Source: a bacterium (GTDB lineage Bacteria > Verrucomicrobiota > Verrucomicrobiia > Limisphaerales > UBA11358). From it: a stretch of 50,334 nt of DNA. This document shows, piece by piece, positions 16,481 to 26,250 of this stretch. The notes beneath the pieces were generated by a model. That model saw only the letters and a list, made by a program, of their open reading frames with translations, did no database searches and had not been told where the DNA came from. Position numbers and translations under genes: made by a program. Position 1 is the first letter of the stretch; every line of letters starts with the position of its first letter. Location: positions 1 through 50,334 of the forward strand of contig JAKAFL010000028.1 in assembly GCA_021817945.1 (NCBI GenBank), written 5' to 3'.

Positions 16481-16948
16481 ATGAGTAAAAAAAAATCTTC
16501 GAACCCTCGTTTTTCCCATCTTGACCCGCAAGGGAAGGCTCGGATGGTGGATGTGACCGGCAAGCCCGATCAATACCGCAAGGCAGTGGCCACTGCCCGG
16601 CTATCATGCCAGCCGGGCACGCTGCGGGCTCTGCGGAGGCAGGCGCTTCCCAAGGGCGATGTGTTGACGGTGGCCCAAATTGCGGGCATACAGGCCGCCA
16701 AACGCACGGCGGAACTCATACCGCTGTGCCACAGCCTGTGCCTTTCCCATGTGGCTATTCAATTTCAACTCACTTCCAGGACAGTGGAGGTGCATTGCAC
16801 AGCAGAGACCCGCGCTGGCACCGGAGTGGAGATGGAGGCCCTGACCGGGGCCACCCTGGCCGCCCTTGCCCTCTACGACATGTGCAAAGCCATTGACCGG
16901 ACCATGACAATCGAGGGCGTGCGCGTGGTGGAGAAAATCAAAAAATGA
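16481..16948 (+). CDS. moaC: Cyclic pyranopterin monophosphate synthase MoaC
   Basis: 155-residue MoaC, which converts the MoaA product to cyclic pyranopterin monophosphate. The family signature is intact: FSHLDPQGKARMVDVTGKPD at the N terminus, AAKRTAELIPLCHSLCLSHV in the middle, then EVHCTAETRAGTGVEMEALT and AALALYDMCKAIDRTM near the end, which carry the catalytic Lys/Asp region. The ATG at 16481 lies 13 bases after the fusion gene's stop. The coding region ends 4 bases into mogA. Confidence 0.96.
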   Translation: MSKKKSSNPRFSHLDPQGKARMVDVTGKPDQYRKAVATARLSCQPGTLRALRRQALPKGDVLTVAQIAGIQAAKRTAELIPLCHSLCLSHVAIQFQLTSRTVEVHCTAETRAGTGVEMEALTGATLAALALYDMCKAIDRTMTIEGVRVVEKIKK

Positions 16949-17439
16949 TCGTTGGACGCCTGACCATCAGTGACCGCGCCAGCCAGGGCCTCTACGAGGA
17001 CCTGGGGGGACCGGCCATTGAGAAAGCCCTGCAGGAGACCTTGGGCGGGGATATCCGTTTCGTGGCATCCATGGTGCCCGACGAGACGGACAGGATCATC
17101 CAGGAACTCTGCCGCTTTACCGATGAATTGAAGTGCCATTTGGTGGTCACCACCGGGGGCACCGGCATCTCACCACGCGACCTCACCCCTGAAGCCACCC
17201 GGAGGATCCTCCAGAAAGAACTTCCAGGCTTTGGAGAAATCATGCGGCTCCATTTTTTTGCAACCATTCCCACATCCATTCTATCCCGGGCCGTGGCCGG
17301 CACGCGCGGGGAGAGCCTCATCATCAACCTGCCGGGCAAACCTTCTGCCGTGCGCGAGTGCCTCTCCATACTGGCGCCAGCCATTCGCGAAGGCTTGGAT
17401 CACCTGCGCGGACTGGACCCCCACCGTGGCGCGTCATGA
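16945..17439 (+). CDS. Molybdopterin adenylyltransferase, MogA/MoaB type
   Basis: 164 residues of the MogA/MoaB family, which adenylylates molybdopterin before metal insertion. Motifs seen: LTISDRASQGLYEDLGGPAI, LVVTTGGTGISPRDLTPEA (the nucleotide/pterin-binding GGTG loop with conserved Asp), FGEIMRLHF, LSRAVAGTRGESLIINLPGK (S-R-A and P-G-K-P). The start overlaps moaC (ATGA), and its own stop overlaps moaA (ATGA), which indicates tight translational coupling. Confidence 0.93.
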   Translation: MIVGRLTISDRASQGLYEDLGGPAIEKALQETLGGDIRFVASMVPDETDRIIQELCRFTDELKCHLVVTTGGTGISPRDLTPEATRRILQKELPGFGEIMRLHFFATIPTSILSRAVAGTRGESLIINLPGKPSAVRECLSILAPAIREGLDHLRGLDPHRGAS

Positions 17440-18410
17440 ACGATTCCTTTGCCAGGTCCGTGGATTATTTGCGCCTTTCCATCACCGACCGGTGCAATGA
17501 AAAGTGCCTGTATTGCATGCCGCAGGGTTACAAGGGCTGGCAGGTGAAACGCGACATTTTGGAGGCGCGGGACCTGTTTCGAATCTGCCAGGTGGCTGCC
17601 GGCCTGGGTTTCACCAAATTCCGGCTGACCGGTGGAGAACCCCTGCTTCATAAGGACATCATCGGGATCGCAAAAGGCATCCGGTCCATTCCGGGGGTGA
17701 AGTCCCTGGGCCTGTCCACCAATGGCACCCGTCTGGCCCACCTTGCGGGCGAACTCCACCATGCCGGAGTTCAAACCCTCAACATCAGCCTGGATGCATT
17801 GGATGCACAAATCTACCACCAGATCACCGGCGGTGACCTGGCGCAGGTTTTGGCGGGGATTGAAGCCGCCCAACGCGAAGGTTTTGAGAAGATCAAGCTG
17901 AATTGCGTCCTGATGCGCGGTGTCAATGAAGGGGAGTTGTGGCCACTGACCCAATATGCGGCCCAACTCAAGCTGCCCCTGCGATTCATTGAATTGATGC
18001 CACTCACCAGTCGTGACGTGCTCTCCAGCCGCAAATTCCTCTCCATTAACGAGGCCATGGAGTTGATCCAGGCCAAAGACAAACTTTTGCCTGAACCCGG
18101 CCTGCGCCTCGGAAATGGCCCCGCCATTTATTACCGCCTTCAAAACACGGGAAGCCATGTCGGATTCATCGGGGCCATGACCAACCTCCATTTTTGCGAT
18201 GCCTGCAACAAAATGCGGATCACTGCGGATGGCAAAATCCGGCCCTGCCTGGGGGACCATGGGGAGATTGATTTGCTGGCCGCCTTGCGGGAGGATTCCA
18301 ACAACGGGCTGCATGAGAAATTTCTCGAGGCCCTGCGCCTCAAACCCCGGGAACATCTTTTCCGCACCCAATATCTCCCCCAGCGCCCGATGACCGCCAT
18401 TGGCGGCTGA
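17436..18410 (+). CDS. moaA: GTP 3',8-cyclase MoaA (radical SAM)
   Basis: 324 residues. Radical-SAM enzyme starting molybdenum-cofactor synthesis from GTP. The N-terminal cluster motif is ITDRCNEKCLYCMP (C-x3-C-x2-C), followed by FRLTGGEPLLHKD and LSTNGT. The C-terminal second 4Fe-4S site is FCDACNKMRITADGKIRPCL (C-x2-C-x13-C). The chain ends in Gly-Gly (TAIGG), a feature required in E. coli MoaA. The ATG at 17436 overlaps the mogA stop. Last gene of the operon, so the genes for all cofactor steps except MoeB/IscS-type sulfur activation are here. Confidence 0.96.
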   Translation: MNDSFARSVDYLRLSITDRCNEKCLYCMPQGYKGWQVKRDILEARDLFRICQVAAGLGFTKFRLTGGEPLLHKDIIGIAKGIRSIPGVKSLGLSTNGTRLAHLAGELHHAGVQTLNISLDALDAQIYHQITGGDLAQVLAGIEAAQREGFEKIKLNCVLMRGVNEGELWPLTQYAAQLKLPLRFIELMPLTSRDVLSSRKFLSINEAMELIQAKDKLLPEPGLRLGNGPAIYYRLQNTGSHVGFIGAMTNLHFCDACNKMRITADGKIRPCLGDHGEIDLLAALREDSNNGLHEKFLEALRLKPREHLFRTQYLPQRPMTAIGG

Positions 18411-18519
18411 CACATGCCTTTTCCCAGAAGTCTGGTGAGCCATTCACCGGGAAAAGATTGTCGTTGCCCTTAATGGCCGTTATGAGAAGCTTGCATGACA
18501 GAACAACCGAATAAAACGT

Positions 18520-19122
18520 ATGATCGCCGTGCTTATTTTGCTGGGGGCAATGGTTTTGGTTGCAATTATTGCTGTTGCCGTGGTGGCGGGCATTTACAAC
18601 AAGCTGGTCACCCTTCGCAATCGTTATAAAAACGCCTATGCCCAGATTGACGTTCAGTTGAAACGCCGTTACGACCTGATCCCCAACCTGGTGGAAACAG
18701 CCAAGGGCTACATGAAGCATGAAAGCAGCACCTTGGAGGCCGTCACGCAGGCTCGCAATATCGCCTACGCCGCCGCCCACGCCGCGGCTGGCAGTCCCGG
18801 AGACCCCACCGCAGTCAAAAACCTGAGCGCGGCCGAGTCCGGTCTCGGCGGGGCCTTAAGCAGGTTGATGATGGTTTCCGAGCAATATCCAGACCTGAAA
18901 GCCAATCAAAACATGATGCAGCTCTCCGAGGAATTGACCTCCACGGAGAACAAAATCGGTTTTGCTCGCCAGGCCTATAACGATTCTGTCATGGCTTACA
19001 ATACAGATCGGGAGGTCTTCCCCAGCAACTTGATAGCAGGCACATTTAATTTCACCCCTGCAGAATTGTTTGTCATTGATAAACCCGAGCAAAAAGACGC
19101 CCCGAAAGTATCTTTTTCCTGA
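18520..19122 (+). CDS. LemA family protein
   Basis: 200 residues: one N-terminal membrane span (about 3-26, rich in Val/Ala/Ile) and a helical cytoplasmic-type domain with the family signature YNKLVTLRNRYKNAYAQIDV, QLKRRYDLIPNLVETAKGYM and LSEELTSTENKIGFARQAYN, then VMAYNTDREVFPSNLIAG. LemA proteins commonly neighbour M48/HtpX-type peptidases, as here (66 bases to the M48 start). The function of LemA is not established. An imperfect hairpin (about 18418-18456) lies upstream, after moaA. Confidence 0.94.
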   Translation: MIAVLILLGAMVLVAIIAVAVVAGIYNKLVTLRNRYKNAYAQIDVQLKRRYDLIPNLVETAKGYMKHESSTLEAVTQARNIAYAAAHAAAGSPGDPTAVKNLSAAESGLGGALSRLMMVSEQYPDLKANQNMMQLSEELTSTENKIGFARQAYNDSVMAYNTDREVFPSNLIAGTFNFTPAELFVIDKPEQKDAPKVSFS

Positions 19123-19188
19123 ATCTTGATTCAAGCGTCCGGGCAGGATTCCATTCCGTGGTTCCAATGCCCTGCGGCCACCTGCCTC

Positions 19189-21186
19189 ATGGATTTCTTT
19201 GAGCAACAAGAACAAGCCCGCCATAAAACCCGGCGCCTTGTTTTTTATTTTTTCATGGCAGTCTCGTCCATGATTCTGCTGATTTATTCATTGATCCAGG
19301 GGTTGGGAATTTTCACGGGGTTCAACCGGCATCCCTACGACTTTGCCAGCCAGTCACTCCTGGAAGAGGCCTGGAATGGCAAACTGTTTCTTGAAGTTTC
19401 GCTGGGCACCCTGCTGGTCATTTTTTGCGGGTCCACTTTCAAAATTCTTTCCCTGTCGGCGGGTGGTTCGGCCTTGGCTGAATCCCTGGATGGCAGGCTT
19501 GTCAGCACCACCACCCAGGATGCAGACGAGAGAAAATTGCTGAATGTGGTGGAGGAAATGGCCATTGCCTCGGGCGTGCCCATGCCCAAGGTCTATGTGC
19601 TCGATGGGGAGAAAGGAATCAATGCCTTTGCCTGCGGGCACTCCACCTCGGATGCCACCGTGGCGGTCACCCATGGCTGCCTGGTATTGCTGGACAGGGA
19701 CGAATTGCAGGGCGTCATTGCCCACGAATTCAGCCACATTCTGAATGGGGACATGCGGTTAAACCTGCGCCTGGCAGGCCTCCTCTTTGGCATCTTTTGT
19801 ATCGCCACCATCGGGCGGATTTTGCTCAACTTCCGCTCCAGCAACCGCAATGATCGAAATGCGCTGCCCATTCTGGGCCTGGCTTTGCTGGCAGTGGGTT
19901 CCATTGGGCTTTTTTTTGGGCGATTGATTCAGGCCTCCATCTGCCGCCAAAGGGAGTTTCTGGCAGATGCCTCCGCCGTGCAATTCACCCGCAATCCTGC
20001 GGGAGTGTCCCAAGCCTTGAAAAAAATCGGTGGCTATGGCTTCGGCTCATGGCTGATTTCAAACCATGCACCCGACGTGGGCCACTTTTTTTTCAGCAAC
20101 GGCATACCCCGCTCCGGTCCCGGGCTGCTGGCCACCCATCCGCCGCTGGAACAGCGCATCCGGGCCATTGACCCTGCTTGGGATGGCATTTTCCCCAGGG
20201 TGGATCTCACAGCCATTCGACAGGAAATCACCAAGGAGAAAGGGCAACCCCGTGCCGTGTTCATGGATGGAAAAATGATCATATTGGGTGCCGCCATGGA
20301 ATCGGAGAGCCGGATTAAGACGCCTCCCGTCCTCAAACCGCATTCGATTGTTTCGTCCTTTGGAAAAACAAGCCCCATGCACTTGAAATATGCCCGGGAA
20401 TTGAGGGAAGCCATACCGGAAACCACCCGGACCGCAGCCCGGGAACCGCTCGGGGCGGCCGCCCTGCTCTTCGCCCTGTTGCTGGAAACGGATGAAACCC
20501 TGCGGGCCTCGCAATTGGAGGTCATCAAAAGCCGATTTTCCGCAGAAATGGCCAAGCGCGTTGAAGACATTCGGCCCGATGTGGCTGAGGTGGCATTGAA
20601 AGCCCGTTTGCCTTTGGTGAATGTGTGCCTGGGCGCCCTCAAGCAATTATCACCCGCAGATTACCGGAAATTTCAGTCCACCCTCGATCCTCTTTCCCCC
20701 AAGGAAGGAGCTTCCGGGCTTTTTGCATGGGTCCTGCAAACCATTGTGACGCGCCATTTGAGCGTGGCTTTCGGAAGCGAGCCCCATCCGGGCATCCAAT
20801 TTTACAGCCTGAAGCCGCTCCTGCCAGATTGCGCCCTGGTGCTTTCCATGCTGGCTAGGGCCGGGGCGCAGGAAGAACCCAAAATCCAGGAGGCTTTTGA
20901 CGCGGGGATTCCCTATCTCCAAGCCCCGCTGCAGGCGCCCTTGGAATTGGCACCGGCAAACCAATGCAGCGTGACTGCATTGCAGACGTCCCTGAATCGC
21001 CTGGCACAAAGCGCCCCCTTGGTCAAAAAACATGTGCTCCAAGCCTGCGCCCACGTGGTGGGGGCCGATGGCATCATCCAGGAAACCGAGGCTGAGCTTT
21101 TGCGCGGAGTGGCAGACACCCTGGACTGCCCCCTTCCTCCATGGCAAACCGCGGCCGCTGGCGGTTTAACGCAGGACGGCGCCTAA
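19189..21186 (+). CDS. Membrane-bound M48 family zinc metallopeptidase with extended C-terminal region
   Basis: 665 residues. TM1 at about 17-41, a second span at about 75-95, then the catalytic region: LLNVVEEMAIASGVPMPKVY, NAFACGHS, VIAHEFSHILNGDMRLN (H179, E180, H183) and, after further membrane spans, CRQREFLADASAVQFTRNP with the third zinc ligand region. This is an HtpX-like peptidase. About 330 further residues follow with no recognised domain except a TerB-like segment near the end (VVGADGIIQETEAELLRGVA). The ATG at 19189 (MDFFEQQEQ) is preferred over TTG 19126. Paired with LemA. The 3' end overlaps convergent pheT by 21 bases. Confidence 0.9.
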   Translation: MDFFEQQEQARHKTRRLVFYFFMAVSSMILLIYSLIQGLGIFTGFNRHPYDFASQSLLEEAWNGKLFLEVSLGTLLVIFCGSTFKILSLSAGGSALAESLDGRLVSTTTQDADERKLLNVVEEMAIASGVPMPKVYVLDGEKGINAFACGHSTSDATVAVTHGCLVLLDRDELQGVIAHEFSHILNGDMRLNLRLAGLLFGIFCIATIGRILLNFRSSNRNDRNALPILGLALLAVGSIGLFFGRLIQASICRQREFLADASAVQFTRNPAGVSQALKKIGGYGFGSWLISNHAPDVGHFFFSNGIPRSGPGLLATHPPLEQRIRAIDPAWDGIFPRVDLTAIRQEITKEKGQPRAVFMDGKMIILGAAMESESRIKTPPVLKPHSIVSSFGKTSPMHLKYARELREAIPETTRTAAREPLGAAALLFALLLETDETLRASQLEVIKSRFSAEMAKRVEDIRPDVAEVALKARLPLVNVCLGALKQLSPADYRKFQSTLDPLSPKEGASGLFAWVLQTIVTRHLSVAFGSEPHPGIQFYSLKPLLPDCALVLSMLARAGAQEEPKIQEAFDAGIPYLQAPLQAPLELAPANQCSVTALQTSLNRLAQSAPLVKKHVLQACAHVVGADGIIQETEAELLRGVADTLDCPLPPWQTAAAGGLTQDGA

Positions 21187-23598
21187 ATCCCGTTTCAAAC
21201 CTTCCACAGCCTTTTCCTGGGCTGCGTTCACCTCGGCATCAGTAAGAGTCCTGTCCGAAGCACGGTAGGTAAAGGCGTAGGCCATGCTCTTGTGACCCTC
21301 TGGCACTCCTTTGCCGCGAAAAACGTCGAACAAATCCAACGCCTCGAGGTTGGCCAGTTTCATCTTCCTGATGCAACCACACACCATTTCGTGCGTGACG
21401 GTTTCGGGCACTAAAAAAGCGGCATCCCGGCGGCTGGATGGAAACGCGGGCATGGGCTTGAAGTTTTTACCGGACTGTCTCCGGGCCAGCAATGCGTCCA
21501 GGTCCAACTCCGCCAGGCAAACCACCTCCCGAAGTCCATATTTTCTGGCCTCAATGGGATGCATCTGGCCCAGTTCACCCAGTGGCACTTTGCCACCCAG
21601 GGTGATCAGGGCGGCTTCCAGATAAAGGCTGGTGGGGGCAGGGTTTGACGCAAAGACAACCCCGCGCAAACCAAAGCCATCCAGAAAATCCTCAACCAAT
21701 CCTTTCATGTCATAAACATCCACCATGGCATCGCGTTCCGCGCCGGACCAAAACGGGGGGCGCCTCAAACCGGTGATGGCCATGGCAACGCGGCGCGACT
21801 CCCGGACGCCATCCTTGGTGCGATGAAAAACCCGGCCCGTTTCAAACAAGGCCACCTGCCCATTTTTTCGGCTGGCATTGTGGCGCAAGGCATGGATCAA
21901 GCCCGGCACCAAGCTGGGCCGTAAAACATCCATGTCCGAACTCAAGGGATTGGCCAGTGAAACAAGCTGGTCCGGGTTTGTTTGCCGCGCCTCGCTGCAT
22001 GCAATCAATGTCTGCCCTTGGGCCTCATTCAGTCCCAAGCTGGAAAGAATCCTTCGGGCCTCGGAAATGTGGTCGTAAACAGAATCAAATTCATTGAATC
22101 CAATCGCCCCGCGCGGCGGCGTGCTGGGAAGCCGTTCCACGCCGTGGAGACGCCCGACTTCCTCAATCAAATCCACCTCGCGCTTGAGATCCACGCGCCA
22201 GCTTGGAACACGGTAAACCCCCAGCCCTGGATCCTGGCGAACCAAAGCCAGTCCAAGCCGGGTCAGGTGCTTCTGCTGTTCCGCATGGGAAATGGTCACG
22301 CCCAGCAGGGAATCGGCATGCGCATACCTCAATTCAATCTCTGCGGCTGGCTTGGTTGCGGCTTGAACCTCCACCACCCCTTCCATCAATGCGCCCCCCG
22401 CCGTCTCGATGATGAGCCCCGCAGCCCGACGACTGGCATAATCGCCAATCCCAGGGTCCACCCCGCGCTCAAACCGATAACTGGATTCACTCCTCAGGGC
22501 CAGGCGCTTGCTGGTGCGGCGAACGGTCACGGGATCAAACCAGGCGCTTTCCAGGAGCACATCCACGGTCTGGCCGTTGATCTCTGTTCCCGCACCGCCC
22601 ATGATGCCGGCCAGGGCAAGGGCTTTTTGGCCATCTGCAATCACCAGCATTTCCGAAGTCAACACCCTCTCGATCCCGTCCAGGCACGCCAGCTTTTCAT
22701 CCGGCGCTGCAAATCGCACCGTGATCTCACTGCGGCCATCATGGCCCTTGGCGATAAGCCGGGCATCAAAGGCGTGCAGCGGCTGACCCGTTTCCAGCAT
22801 CACAAAATTGGTCACATCCACCACGTTGCAAATGCTGCGTATCCCGGATTTTTCAAGGCGGCTTCGCAGCCAATCCGGGCTGGGGCTAATTTTGACCCCG
22901 CAAATCATGCGCGCCGAATAGCGCGAACAGACCGCCTGATTCTCAATACGCACCGACAGTCTGTCCCCAAGGGATGGGCCACCCTGGGAAATGGGATTGC
23001 CTGGATCAGGCAGATTCAAGACGCGGCCTTCCACCGCAGCCAGCTCGCGAGCAATACCCATGACACTATTCAAATCCGGACGATTGGGCGTCACCTCCAG
23101 GTCAAAAACCACATCGCTGCCGGCCTGGCCCAGGTATTCCGCAAAGGACTGTCCCGCCACCGCATCCGGACGAAGTATGAGCAAACCGTCCACCTTGTCA
23201 GGCAACCCTAATTCCTGCGGAGAACAAAGCATGCCATGGGATTCCACCCCCCGGATTTTTCCCACCTTGATGGTGAACGGTTGGGTCTCGCCGGCCTTCA
23301 AAGGCAGCGAGGCGCCTGGCAATATAAGCGGCACCTTGTCACCCGCTTGAAAATTTGTGGCCCCACACACAATCTGACGCTCTCCTGAGCCATCATGAAC
23401 CCTGCACAAGGATAATTTATCCGCGTTGGGATGTTTTTCACGGGAAATGACGTGAGCCACCACAATGCCATCAAATGCCCCGCTGATGGCCTGCACCCCC
23501 TCCACCTCCAAACCCAGCATGGTGAGCTGGTGAGTGAGTTCCTCAACGGTCCACTTAAAATCCAGATATTGCCTGAGCCAATGCAAGGAGACTTTCAT
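21166..23598 (-). CDS. pheT: Phenylalanine-tRNA ligase beta subunit
   Basis: 810 residues with the full bacterial PheT architecture: MKVSLHWLRQYLDF at the start, an EMAP-like tRNA-binding domain (about 40-155, HPNADKLSLCRVHDGS), the B3/B4 domain with VCSRYSARMI and NVVDVTNFVM, B5 (RYAHADSLLGV), the catalytic-like core (NEAQGQTLIACS, LANPLSSDMDVLRPSL) and a C-terminal FDX-ACB domain (FPSSRRDAAFLVPE). PheT pairs with PheS to charge tRNA-Phe. pheS is not adjacent; the 294 bases upstream hold no gene, so the usual pheST operon is split here. Confidence 0.97.
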   Translation of the reverse strand: MKVSLHWLRQYLDFKWTVEELTHQLTMLGLEVEGVQAISGAFDGIVVAHVISREKHPNADKLSLCRVHDGSGERQIVCGATNFQAGDKVPLILPGASLPLKAGETQPFTIKVGKIRGVESHGMLCSPQELGLPDKVDGLLILRPDAVAGQSFAEYLGQAGSDVVFDLEVTPNRPDLNSVMGIARELAAVEGRVLNLPDPGNPISQGGPSLGDRLSVRIENQAVCSRYSARMICGVKISPSPDWLRSRLEKSGIRSICNVVDVTNFVMLETGQPLHAFDARLIAKGHDGRSEITVRFAAPDEKLACLDGIERVLTSEMLVIADGQKALALAGIMGGAGTEINGQTVDVLLESAWFDPVTVRRTSKRLALRSESSYRFERGVDPGIGDYASRRAAGLIIETAGGALMEGVVEVQAATKPAAEIELRYAHADSLLGVTISHAEQQKHLTRLGLALVRQDPGLGVYRVPSWRVDLKREVDLIEEVGRLHGVERLPSTPPRGAIGFNEFDSVYDHISEARRILSSLGLNEAQGQTLIACSEARQTNPDQLVSLANPLSSDMDVLRPSLVPGLIHALRHNASRKNGQVALFETGRVFHRTKDGVRESRRVAMAITGLRRPPFWSGAERDAMVDVYDMKGLVEDFLDGFGLRGVVFASNPAPTSLYLEAALITLGGKVPLGELGQMHPIEARKYGLREVVCLAELDLDALLARRQSGKNFKPMPAFPSSRRDAAFLVPETVTHEMVCGCIRKMKLANLEALDLFDVFRGKGVPEGHKSMAYAFTYRASDRTLTDAEVNAAQEKAVEGLKRDLGAVLR

Positions 23599-23892
23599 TA
23601 TGAAAAATCAGTTTAACGGAAAACCACCAAAATGGAAACCGTGTTTTGAATGTTCTTCAATCGCCAGGCGCGCCATTTTGGGCCTTGATGTGGAGGGAAT
23701 GCAGGCCATGGAACCATGCGTTGGGCATCGCCAAAAGGCGGCATCTCCAGAAGGGGCCATGGAAACATGTCTCGGCAGCCGAATGAGACAAATGGATGCG
23801 GCAATTTTTGGGGGTAATAAACTTCCGGGTTGGGAAAAAATGGCGGTTAAGGATGGAAACTTTTCAAGTTGCTCGCAGGCAGATTCCAAATG
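23599..23892. other. Intergenic region, no gene recognised
   Basis: Sequence between pheT and the flavoprotein gene, both on the minus strand. The open frames across it lack family resemblance. The pheT promoter should lie here. No repeat copy or terminator was recognised. Confidence 0.4.
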
Positions 23893-25128
23893 TTACGAGG
23901 ACGCCATGGCACGCCCGGCTATGTAGCCCGTGGTCCATGCTGCTTGAAAATTAAAGCCACCCGTGATGCCGTCAATGTCCAAAAGCTCACCGGCAAAAAA
24001 GAGCCCCGGACTCACTTTGCTTTCCATGGTTTGAAGGTTCACCTCGCCCAGTTTAATTCCTCCGCAGGTTACAAATTCATCCTTGTTAAGACTTTTGCCA
24101 GCGACTGGGAATTCGGATCGTGTCAATTGCATCCCCAGGGCATGGATTTGATTTCGGGTGATTCCAGACCAGCGGGCATCCCGGTTCAGACCCGCCGCCA
24201 TCACCAGGTTTTCCCAAAGGCGCAAAGGGACCGGCGCAATGGGTATCTGCGACACCAACTTATTGCCAGCAGATTGGCGGCGATGTTGAATCTCCCCCAA
24301 AATGTCATCGAGCGGCTTACCCGGCATCCAATTCAGCCTTACGGTAAAACGATAGTTTACGGCATGCAGGTCACGGGCCCCCCATGCGGACATCTTGAGC
24401 ACAACCGGCCCGCTCAATCCCCAATGGGTAATCAGGATGGGACCGCGCTGACGCAAACCCAAATCTCCGGCAACCACTTCGACATCTTCCAATGAAATGC
24501 CGGATAGAGACCGCAACCATCCCGACTCAATTATGAAGGTAAAAAGCGATGGCACGGGTGGAATCAGGGCATGGCCCAGCTTTGCAGCCAGCAGCCCCTG
24601 GCTGGCGGAACGGCAACCTCCGGTGGCCAGCAAAACCCGATTGGCTTCCAAAGACACCGTCTCACCTTTGATGCCAGAAATTCCAAGCCGGTAGCCTCCG
24701 CCATGCACCGCATCCAAACTGGCAACCTCCGTGTTCGCAAACAATTCCACACCTGCATCCCGGGCGCTGCCAAGCAGACATGCCACAATCGTTTCTGATG
24801 TGTTAGATTCGGGAAACATCCGGCCATCTCGTTCGGTTTTAAGCCGCACCCCGCGCCGACCAAACCATTCGACTGTATCCGTCATGCTGAACTGATGAAA
24901 AGGGCCCAGCACGGCCCGGCTTCCCCTGGGATAATTGCCTGCCATGGCCCGGATATCCGGGCAGGCATGAGTCACATTGCACCGTCCGCCGCCTGAAATA
25001 CGGACTTTTTCAAGGAACCGACCGGATTTTTCCAGCAAGCGGACCTTCGCGCCCATTTCGGCAGCGGTAATGGCCGCAAAAAAGCCTGCCGCGCCTCCGC
25101 CCACCACGATGATTTGGCTCGTACTCAC
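23893..25128 (-). CDS. NAD(P)/FAD-dependent oxidoreductase, HI0933/YhiN (BaiN) family
   Basis: 411-residue flavoprotein. An N-terminal Rossmann FAD-binding motif (IIVVGGGAAGFFAAITAAEM) is followed by LLEKSGRFLEKVRISGGGRC and NVTHA, the family signature 'K-x-x-x-S-G-G-G-R-C-N'. Later come LLATGGCRS, THWGLSGPVVLKMSAW and the C-terminal FAGELLDIDGITGGFNFQAA, which closes the FAD site. Members include BaiN-like enzymes and uncharacterised YhiN, and the true substrate is unknown. The start at 25128 lies 26 bases from divergent rsmH, so the two genes share a very short promoter region. Confidence 0.92.
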   Translation of the reverse strand: MSTSQIIVVGGGAAGFFAAITAAEMGAKVRLLEKSGRFLEKVRISGGGRCNVTHACPDIRAMAGNYPRGSRAVLGPFHQFSMTDTVEWFGRRGVRLKTERDGRMFPESNTSETIVACLLGSARDAGVELFANTEVASLDAVHGGGYRLGISGIKGETVSLEANRVLLATGGCRSASQGLLAAKLGHALIPPVPSLFTFIIESGWLRSLSGISLEDVEVVAGDLGLRQRGPILITHWGLSGPVVLKMSAWGARDLHAVNYRFTVRLNWMPGKPLDDILGEIQHRRQSAGNKLVSQIPIAPVPLRLWENLVMAAGLNRDARWSGITRNQIHALGMQLTRSEFPVAGKSLNKDEFVTCGGIKLGEVNLQTMESKVSPGLFFAGELLDIDGITGGFNFQAAWTTGYIAGRAMASS

Positions 25129-25154
25129 GCATCCAGCATTGCAAATTGACGACC

Positions 25155-26219
25155 ATGGCCGAAGACATTTCCATCAACCCAACCCCGCCTGCCGGCGGTC
25201 ATCGCCGCCGGATCCGATACCGGGGAAAACATCCCCGGCGTTTTGAGGAAAAATACAAAGAACAAAACCCGGACCAATACCCCGAGACGGTGGCCAAGGT
25301 ATTGAGTTCCGGGAAAACGCCAGCGGGATCGCATCGTTCGATCCTGGTCGCCGAGATTTTGGATGCATTAAAACCGGCTCCCGGAATGGTGGCTGTGGAT
25401 TGCACCGTGGGGCATGGCGGACACACGGTTCAATTACTGGATAAAGTCATTCCAGGTGGACGTCTCGTGGGGTTGGATGCGGACCCCTTGGAATTGCCCA
25501 AGACCGAGATTCGTTTGCGAAAAATGGGCTTTGGCCCGGAGGTTCTCAGCCTGCACCGCTGTCATTTTGCCGGGCTGCAACGCATCCTGGCCATTCACGA
25601 CATTGCCGGGGCGGATGTGCTGCTGGCGGACTTGGGAGTATCGTCCATGCAATTGGACGATCCAGCCCGGGGGTTTTCCATGAAACAGGCCGGGCCGCTG
25701 GATATGCGCATGAATCCCAACCATGGCCAGCCGGTTTCATCGCTTCTGGCATCCATTCAACCCCATGCATTGTCGGCGCTTTTGGCGGAAAATGCCGATG
25801 AACCTTCAGCCCAGCTATTGGGCCAGGCTCTGGCTGGTGGACATTTTGAATCCACCACTGAATTGATTGCCGCCATTAAACGGGCCTGCCCCAACCTCCC
25901 GGCCGAGGCGATGCAACAAACCATCCGACGCGTTTTCCAAGCGCTTCGCATTGCAGTGAATGACGAATTATCCGCATTGGATTCCCTGCTTCGCATCCTG
26001 CCTGAGTGTCTCAACCCGGGCGGACGCGCCGCCATTCTGACCTTTCATTCAGGAGAAGACCGCAGGGTGAAACGGTCCTTCGAGGATGGCCTGCGCAAGG
26101 GTTTCTATTCTGCCATATCGGAGGTCATCCGCCCGAGCCCGGAAGAACGCCGGTCCAACTTGCGATCCGCCCCAGCCAAACTGCGTTGGGCCCAGCGTTC
26201 CGGCCAAACCCATTCATGA
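25155..26219 (+). CDS. rsmH: 16S rRNA (cytosine1402-N4)-methyltransferase RsmH
   Basis: 354 residues. SAM-dependent methyltransferase acting on C1402 of 16S rRNA. Signatures: AVDCTVGHGGHTVQLLDK (motif I), LVGLDADPLEL, LLADLGVSSMQLDDPARGFS, GPLDMRMNPN and the C-terminal FHSGEDRRVKRSF. A basic N-terminal extension of about 55 residues (RRRIRYRGKHPRRFEEKYKE) precedes the catalytic domain and is unusual. Typical proteins start near 'H-x-S-V-L-x-x-E', here HRSILVAEIL at about 57. The gene stands alone, not at the head of a division/cell-wall cluster. The ATG at 25155 is preferred over 25146. Confidence 0.94.
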   Translation: MAEDISINPTPPAGGHRRRIRYRGKHPRRFEEKYKEQNPDQYPETVAKVLSSGKTPAGSHRSILVAEILDALKPAPGMVAVDCTVGHGGHTVQLLDKVIPGGRLVGLDADPLELPKTEIRLRKMGFGPEVLSLHRCHFAGLQRILAIHDIAGADVLLADLGVSSMQLDDPARGFSMKQAGPLDMRMNPNHGQPVSSLLASIQPHALSALLAENADEPSAQLLGQALAGGHFESTTELIAAIKRACPNLPAEAMQQTIRRVFQALRIAVNDELSALDSLLRILPECLNPGGRAAILTFHSGEDRRVKRSFEDGLRKGFYSAISEVIRPSPEERRSNLRSAPAKLRWAQRSGQTHS

Positions 26220-26250
26220 CCGGCCGGTTGGAATAATCCGTTGCACCTTA

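Noticed and set aside
17400..18443. 347-codon open frame on the minus strand
   Set aside because: Shadow of moaA, whose radical-SAM motifs are unmistakable on the plus strand.
18418..18456. Hairpin after moaA as a terminator
   Set aside because: The stem is interrupted and not followed by a T tract, so it was not listed as a terminator.
21982..23211. 409-codon open frame on the plus strand
   Set aside because: Shadow of pheT; composition is reverse-frame-like and shows no domain.
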